Assembly (NCBI RefSeq): GCF_004193775.1
Contig: NC_041020.1
Span: 8,253,198-8,317,197 of the forward strand
Direction of reading: 5' to 3'
DNA: 64,000 bases
Source: Glycine soja
Lineage: Eukaryota; Streptophyta; Magnoliopsida; Fabales; Fabaceae
In this document: positions 57,126 to 64,000 of the stretch, in pieces
Layout of the letters: each line of letters starts with the position of its first letter
How positions within the stretch are numbered: position 1 is the stretch's first letter
Made by a program: the position numbers and the translations under genes
The notes under the pieces: model-generated
Databases searched by the model: none
Seen by the model: only the letters and a program-made list of their open reading frames with translations
What the model was told of the DNA's origin: nothing

Positions 57126-58085
57126 TTGAACGGAGGTTGTAGGTAGGATACTAATACCTTCTAATTGATTCTCAATTCAAAGTGAGATATAACATTCAGA
57201 AGGATAAGTGATCCATTAATGAGTTTATATCTCATTATGTGCTAGAGGAAGAGAGAGAATACATGAAAACAGGTATGAAAGTGTTCATTTAAGCTTCACG
57301 AGATAAAACAAGAAAACTAAGGGTGTTTTTAACAAAAGAAACAAAAGAAAGATGAAGAATTTATTTGCTACTTCTATAAGAAGTATGGACACATGAAGAA
57401 AGAGCGTTAGCGTAAATCTTTTGCTCTTGTTTGTTTTGAAGTTAATTTAGCAGTAACAGATTCTTCCCATTTATTTGCATATCTAGTGATTTTTTAAATA
57501 AATTGATTGACACGATATATCGTCAAAGTAATCCCTATCGTGAAAATATGTTTGATTAAAATTACATACGATGCTACCTGTGAGGTCATCCGCCAAGAGA
57601 TAACAAAAGATTCTTCTATGTGGACGATGACTTAAAGTTGCAGTTGAAACTATGAGAACTTTTATGTTGCTCTAAAAGACTCAATTTCATTTGAATTTGG
57701 TTGAGACATATATTGAGCTATTTATTAAATCAAATTTTATTTCTAATTTGGACAAATTCAGTTATTTTTGTTCAATTAGAAATAATAAAGTTAGTCTCTC
57801 ATGTGATTCAAATGTTGCAAGTTATGAGTTCTTTTATAGATATTTGAGTGTTCCTATTGCAAACAATTTTGGATGGTACAAAAGTTAAAATTAAATGAGA
57901 ATTTCGTTACTTTATAACATAAGAGCTTCAGTCATATCTCATAATAGAAAATTTGGATGCTTGTGTTATAGGAAATTCTGGATCCGTTATATTGGTTGGA
58001 CCTTTATAGTCTATATTGAGTATATAAAGGGAAAATAAACAAACAAAATGGAATTCAGGTACCGAAAGAAATAAGGATGTTTTAG

Positions 58086-58088
<3 letters not shown>

Positions 58089-58157
<69 letters not shown>
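58089..58157. repeat. (TA)n microsatellite inside the copia element
   Basis: About 34 TA units. It interrupts the integrase region. Confidence 0.95.
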
Positions 58158-58160
<3 letters not shown>

Positions 58161-60455
58161 GTTCTACTCCTTATGGATTCATGAAATGAAAAAAAATATA
58201 TATTTTATTATGTTCATAGATGATTCATCTTTATTTAAATTATGAGAAGTTTTGGCCTCTAGACATTTAGTCTTTCAAAGTTGAAGTTGAACTTCAACTA
58301 GGAAATAAAATTAAGATTTTCAAATCTGACCATGAGAAATACTATGGTAGATATGACATAAGGTACAAAGTTTGGAGTCCCTCATGTGTTTTTCTTCAAA
58401 ATTGTGAAATTATTTTGCAGCATGTAATGTTAGGTAAACCTAGCATGACCAAAGTTGCAGAATGATGAAACTAGACTTGTACATATATGGTAAGAAGTTT
58501 TCTCTACCAAAGTCATTTTGGGGAAAGACATTAAAGAATGTAATTTATATCTTTTTAGGGTACCAATTAAAGTAATCACTACCCTATAGGTGTGAGACGG
58601 GGAAATCCCAACATTAGACATTTGCACATTTGGGGATGTCTAGTTGAAGCAATGCCTTATAAGTTGCATGAAGGTAAGTTGGACTTAAAGATAATTAGTT
58701 ACAATTCTTTTTTGTTACATTTAAAGCTCTCACATGTATAAGTTTTACTATCCCACTTTAAGATCATGTTTGAGACATGAATGCAAGACTCCTTGAGGAA
58801 ATTGAGTTTGAAGGGGAAGGAAACATAAAGAGTGTTGTCTTTAAAGAATAACTTGTTATTGACAATAGATAAGTCTTTGTACTTACCATTGTTAAGAAAC
58901 TGATATGGTAATTAAATAATGATGTTACTCCTGACATTATAAAAAAGACAAGACAACACTAAGATTACCTCTCAAGCACCACCTAAAGTTCAAACTCAAT
59001 AACCTCAAGAAATGTCATTAAGAAGATCCACTAGAGAAAGGAAAAATATAATTTGATATGATTATGTCATATTTCTTTAAAAACATGAATATGACATTAG
59101 GTTGACTGAGAAGGTTTAATTAACTTTAGTCAAGTCATGTTGTGTTCTAACTCTCAAGTGGATTAATGATATAAATGATGTAATAAAATCGATGGTTGAA
59201 CATGATATTTGGGATATCGTCAAATTGTTTGAAAGTATGAAACCCATAAGTTATAGATAAATATCGATAGTCGAAAGGGATTTAATGGGTAATATTGAGA
59301 TATATATAAAGTTTGTTTTGTCGCCAAAAATTTTACAAGAAGGAAGACATTGATCACAAAGAGACTTTCTCTCTGATTTCTTAGAAATACTTTCTTAGGA
59401 TTATAATGACACTATAGATCATTTTGATAATTATTTTGCATAGATGGATGTAAAGATTATGTTTCTAAATAGAAACATTGATGAAACACTTTATACAGTG
59501 CAACCAGAAAACCTTGTTTAAGATGATCTAAAGTCTATGGTATGCAAACTAAAAAAATCCATTTATGCTTTTAAACAAGTCTCTCATCTATGGTATTACA
59601 AAATTCATCAAGATTACTTCTTATGGTGTTGAGGTAAATTTGGTTGATGATTGCATATACTAAAAGTTCAATGGGAGTAAATTTATTATTTTGGTATTAT
59701 ATATTGATGACATCCTACTATCATCATACGATTTATTGTTGCAAATCAATTATATTGCAATTTATCATGTATTCATAAGTTTATTTTTTTATTGTCTTAA
59801 AATAATTTTTTGGGAGAGTCCTAAGGTGATATATGAGTAATCTTGGTATGCAACACTAGAAAGTAGTATAGTGCATTATGCGTTAATTGAAGAGAACAAG
59901 AAATTGCATGTTTTCATATTGAAAGTCTAGAAGTTTAGAGATCATTGGGTATTCTGACTTCGATTTTTCCTAAATTTCTTAATAGCAATCACTCCCCATA
60001 AGAATCCATATTTAACCATGTTGGTGGAATTAATATTTTGCTATGAGACATCATACTAGAATTTATGATTACTAATTATTGTAACTGACATACCTGTTAT
60101 CCCCAACATTAAGGAGCCATCAGATGTTTATTAGGACAATATCTTAGCGGTCTTATTAAAGATTCAACTAAGTAAAAGTTTGTTGACATAAAATATTTGA
60201 TTGTTAAATAAAGAATTCAGAAATACAAATTTGTATAGAACATATGAGGACTTATTTCATGCTAGCTGATCCACTTACTAAAGGTATGACACTTAAAGTT
60301 TTTCATGAGCACACTGCTAATATGAGTGTAATTCCTGATAGTATCTTAGTTTAGTGAGAGTCTTACTTATGTTTTATATCTTATGGTTTACAAACATTTT
60401 GTTGTTTGGATTTTCTGTAGAAATAAAGTTGAAATATGTAGCCCAAGTGGGAGAT

Positions 60456-60853
60456 TGTTGGAATTTGCTATTCCAATAATTGATATGGATAATATTATAA
60501 GACAATTAAATTAGCTATTTATTATTAGTGAACTTTATTTTATGTGATCAAATTAAGTGAGTCCGTTAGACAACTAAATCAGATGATATAAACTTAAATG
60601 ATCATATGTCAGTGTTGGCCCATTAGAAGATAATGAAAACTCTATTAGGTTAACACACTATAAGAAGACTATGGTCCTCAATATACTGAGAAAGAACCAT
60701 GAAGCCATCGGTTACCTACGAATTCAGATTCCGCTGTGTTTGTTTGATCAATCATTATGAATCTAGGTATTCCTAAAACTCTTCTTGATAATCTAACGTA
60801 ATGTGTTCCTAGTGATTATTGATATTTTATAAAGACCCCCTAAAATTCCAACA
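60456..60853 (+). repeat. 3' LTR of the worn copia element
   Basis: Starts TGTTGGAATTTGC right after the polypurine tract AAGTGGGAGAT and ends TAAAATTCCAACA. The ends form the inverted pair TGTTGGAATT/AATTCCAACA. Length 398 bp. Confidence 0.75.
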
Positions 60854-61183
60854 GTGGGTCCTTGATGATAGGGGCTGTTATGGTGACGTAATAACTCTTG
60901 CAGGTAATTACTGGCTTATACATAACATTAGAGATAATATATAGCTTAGAGATAAAAAATGTTTAACTTTGTAGATCATCGAATATCTGCCAAGAGATAA
61001 AGAGATGACATTATATTTAAATAATAAGATGTTAGAGATAACCTGTCTACTGGAAGCTCGACTGCTAAGAGAACTGGATGTCCATGCTCCTGTGTAGAAC
61101 TGACATAAAGAATTGACGTGTGTCTCAGAGTTTCATATAACATGACATATATATTTTGTAGACCCTGTACGTCCAGAATACTG
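60854..61183 (-). repeat. Diverged fragment of the GGACCCACA-type LTR
   Basis: Reverse-complemented, the stretch reads GTATTCTGGACGTACAGGG, then GAGACACACGTCAATTC, CAGGAGCATGGACATCC and repeated TTATCTCTAA / TATTATCTCT words. The same series of words occurs in the LTR at 32389-32700. It is therefore another copy of that LTR start, in opposite orientation. It is cut off by the copia LTR at 60853. Confidence 0.6.
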
Positions 61184-62100
61184 TTAACAATTTATTAGAC
61201 TAACACATGTATTTTTATATAGTAGTCACACCACATGCAAACTTATTTGGTTGATTGATATTTATCCATTTTAGTTCGTACAATCTAATATTTACATGTC
61301 TTTATTAAAAACCCAACTATATATATTTTTTCAACTATACATAAATTCTCTTAGTTACTCTGTATTTCTGCTGTGAATTCTGGTTTGAATATGACATTTA
61401 AAACTTTATATTAAAAAAGCTAATTGCCATAAAACTTTAAGATTTTTTTAACTAGATCTTTTAAAAAACAATTATAATACATCGATAATGTAATAGTTTT
61501 ACACTGTGGTGTGTCTAATAATAAATGATCATGAATGAAATAATTTTTAACTTTTACAATAATTACTTTACAAGTTATATTTAAATTGCTTTTTAACAGG
61601 TTGATAGTATTAAAATCTTTACGGTAACGATGGATGTATGAATGCAAAACTCAATGCTTAGTTAAAAATCTTGCAACTACAAAAATTAAAAGATCAATAA
61701 TTATTTTTTATTGGTTTCGATAAAGCCATGAAGGGTCTCAATTTTCTTTTAAATTAACAGGTCCATAAGATAATTGAGATGTCCTTGTGAACTTAATCTT
61801 GGTTTTATGGTTTGCATGTATGCTTAATCCACTACTAAAATAAATACGTGCATCGCCAATGGAATATTGAATTAAGTATTGTGGAAGCTATATATTTCTG
61901 GTCAAATTGCTTTTAAGTATTGTGGATGTAATATTAATACTATCATCTTCCGTTTCTTGTTGAATCTCAATAAATCCAACCTATCGCATTTATGTATTTG
62001 AGAAAAAGGCCAACGGTTTTAGAAGAACATAAAGCCTTCAATTATAGAACAATAAAGCGACCTCCAAAACTAGTAAGATCTTGTATCAAATGGTGCGACA
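61184..62100. other. Upstream region of the GDSL gene
   Basis: AT-rich DNA with no coding frame. It presumably holds the distal promoter of the gene that starts at 62217. No element borders were recognised. Confidence 0.5.
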
Positions 62101-62108
62101 AAGTTCAT

Positions 62109-62116
62109 TATATAAA
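62109..62116 (+). promoter_or_regulatory. TATA box of the GDSL gene
   Basis: TATATAAA lies about 100 bp upstream of the start codon, in the context CATTATATAAAGAC, giving an expected transcript start near 62145 and a 5' leader of about 70 bases. No other TATA is closer. Confidence 0.6.
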
Positions 62117-62216
62117 GACTTGAATCACAGGAAATCCTCAATCCACATCTCAAAATTAACAAGTCCTCAATTTTTTTAACACACCACCAACCCCAAATCC
62201 TAAGGTTCATTTCAAT

Positions 62217-64000
62217 ATGGCAATCTTGTCAAGTTTTGCTCCTTTGACCATTCTTAGTTTAGTCTTGTTAGTGGTTGGAATCATTGTGTCTGGGGTTGAA
62301 GCTAGGCCAAGAGCATTCTTTGTGTTTGGAGATTCACTTGTTGACAATGGAAATAACAATTACTTGGCCACCACGGCACGTGCCGATGCTCCTCCTTATG
62401 GGATTGATTACCCTCCAACTCATAGACCAACTGGTCGTTTCTCCAATGGCTACAACATTCCTGATCTTATCAGTTAAGTTCACATATCTCTTCCCACATT
62501 TTAAAACTTTTTTTAACTTCAACATTCATCTTTTAAGCTTCATTTTCCATCATGCATATTTGAAGTTTTGAACCCTTTTTGGTCATGTAGCTTTTCCTAT
62601 AATAATTAACTTAACATAGACACATAAAGTTTATGTCTAACTAGTTGGGTTGTTTTCAGGTCAGAGACTTGGTGCAGAGTCAACATTGCCATACTTGAGT
62701 CCAGAATTAAGAGGAGATAAGCTACTAGTTGGTGCCAATTTCGCTTCAGCAGGAATTGGAATCCTTAATGACACTGGAGTTCAGTTTGTAAGTTCATTAC
62801 TGGCTACTTGATAGTTACCTTTTCCCATTATATCTAATATGTGTTATGCCCATAACCTTGAGCACCAGAATATATAAACATAACCCAACATAAATTCTAA
62901 AATAATAATAAAATGGTAAAATTTAAGGAGTGCACTTAAAAAATGATTGTGTAACTTTTGCAGGTAAACGTGATCAGAATGTATAGACAGCTAGAATATT
63001 TTAAGGAGTATCAAAACCGAGTGAGTGCTATAATTGGAGCTTCAGAGGCTAAGAATTTGGTGAAACAAGCACTAGTGCTCATCACTGTAGGAGGCAATGA
63101 TTTTGTAAACAACTACTTCTTAGTGCCCAATTCAGCAAGGTCCCAACAGTACCCACTACCTGCATATGTCAAGTATCTCATCTCTGAGTACCAAAAGCTT
63201 TTGCAGGTAACACCCTTTTGATTAATCAAAAGGATTAACAGTTAATGTCCTCTAATCTCTAATATGATACGTATATATATATATATATATGTTGCAGAGG
63301 CTATATGATTTGGGAGCACGCAGAGTTCTTGTGACAGGCACAGGACCCTTGGGTTGTGTTCCATCAGAATTGGCCCAACGTGGTAGAAATGGACAATGTG
63401 CTCCTGAACTACAACAAGCTGCAGCACTCTTCAACCCACAACTCGAACAAATGTTACTTCAACTCAACCGCAAAATTGCAACTGACGTTTTCATTGCTGC
63501 AAACACTGGAAAAGCTCACAACGACTTCGTTACTAACCCCCAACAATTCGGTACTACACACTACTAATAACTAACTTATCTTCATGTCATCTAACTCTAT
63601 ATCCTCTTGGTCAAGGTTCTAGACTGAGGTTGCAGTTGTGTTGCAACCATTGCCATTTGATGTGGGCTAAATGTGGTTGATGCAGTTTGCAATAACAATG
63701 TGGTTGCTATGTTCATAGGATTAGGAACCAAAATTTTTGTGACCATATGCCATCCATAATTTAAAATTGTTAAAGATTCTATGTTGATTAGTGATATGAC
63801 CAAATTAAAATATATAAGTGGGGTATACACCCAATTCCAAACTCTAAGATAAAATCTTGCTCTAACTTGTGCAGTCATAAATAATCAAGTACTAACATTT
63901 GTGTTATTGTTGTTTTGTGTAGGATTTGTTACATCACAGGTAGCTTGTTGTGGACAAGGACCTTACAATGGTATTGGGCTATGCACAGCACTCTCCAACC
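62217..64000 (+). CDS. GDSL esterase/lipase (SGNH hydrolase), 3' end outside window
   Basis: Five exons fit: 62217-62472, 62660-62787, 62964-63206, 63298-63550 and 63923 to the window edge, with GT donors and AG acceptors and phases that join cleanly. The first 320 or so residues are present out of the usual 350-370. Residues 1-29 form a signal peptide, ending VSGVEA, so the enzyme is secreted. Block I is [12 protein letters not shown] with nucleophile Ser40. Block II is [10 protein letters not shown], about 110-119. Block III is GGNDF, 171-175, with the oxyanion Asn173. GPLGC is at 225-229. The last exon begins [20 protein letters not shown]. Asp and His of block V lie beyond the window. Family members hydrolyse esters and lipids, some acting in cuticle formation. 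Substrate cannot be told from this. The gene looks intact. A TA run (63271-63290) sits next to the third intron's acceptor. Confidence 0.95.

Larger units (their letters stand above)
57130..60853 (+). mobile_element. Worn Ty1/copia element, 5' LTR missing
   Basis: In order on the plus strand: zinc-knuckle region (about 57350, CYFYKKYGHMKKE-like) and KSFALVCFEVNL (57410-57450), pre-protease 'KFSYFCSI', 'GYY-SI'-like stretch and SYDSNV near 57790, 'YYGRYD' after KIFKSDHEK (58310-58360, integrase core), RRSTRERKNI near 59020, KWINDINDVIKSMVEHDIWD (59160-59210), MDVKIMFLNRNIDETLY (59450-59500), VCKLKKSIYAFKQVSHLWYY (59540-59600), YIDDILLSS-like (59700). A polypurine AAGTGGGAGA precedes a 3' LTR at 60456. 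All domains are broken by stops and frameshifts. The 5' end fades into unique sequence without an LTR. Confidence 0.8.

Overview
The window reads as nuclear DNA of a legume, most likely soybean or another Glycine. It is very AT-rich, has plant-type introns, and is dominated by transposable elements. Two solo LTRs resemble the SIRE/Maximus copia group, and one of them carries the GTAATCGATTAC palindromes that I associate with soybean repeats. The species call comes from memory of those families, not from a search. Only two genes look intact: a small intronless gene on the minus strand at 36200-36583, and the first five exons of a GDSL esterase/lipase at 62217-64000, which runs off the right edge. 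I saw no tRNA, rRNA or CRISPR.

Region by region. 1-6600 is AT-rich spacer with an unrecognised coding-like remnant (3746-4222) and an imperfect inverted repeat (4428-5005). 6626-13740 is a patchwork: a CACTA-like end, a Ty3/gypsy integrase remnant, a broken plant-mobile-domain gene on the minus strand and a gypsy gag-protease remnant. 13741-21247 is a hAT transposon with a recognisable decayed transposase. Its reading frame is split by a gypsy-type LTR (5-bp target duplication ACTTG), which is itself split by a SIRE-like solo LTR. 21248-24615 holds gypsy flank and CACTA ends. 28230-33014 is an LTR element lacking visible gag-pol but carrying an antisense gene remnant of the 'putative gypsy type transposon' type. 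36780-38190 and 54645-55830 are long inverted repeats without coding capacity.

41128-54152 is the most unusual part. A Ty1/copia element has an RSZ22-type splicing-factor RRM where gag should be. Next to it a Mutator-like element (9-bp target duplication, about 180-bp TIRs) carries a homoserine kinase fragment and has been invaded by a solo LTR, then a copia element, then another solo LTR. Just beyond it a 1.1-kb PIF/Harbinger-like element carries a fasciclin-like arabinogalactan protein fragment joined to a CYP86-type cytochrome P450 fragment. Three unrelated element types thus captured four host gene fragments within about 9 kb. A worn copia element (57130-60853) and an inverted LTR fragment lie between this region and the GDSL gene.

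The genes do not form an operon or pathway. The window is a record of nested insertion and gene capture between two ordinary plant genes.
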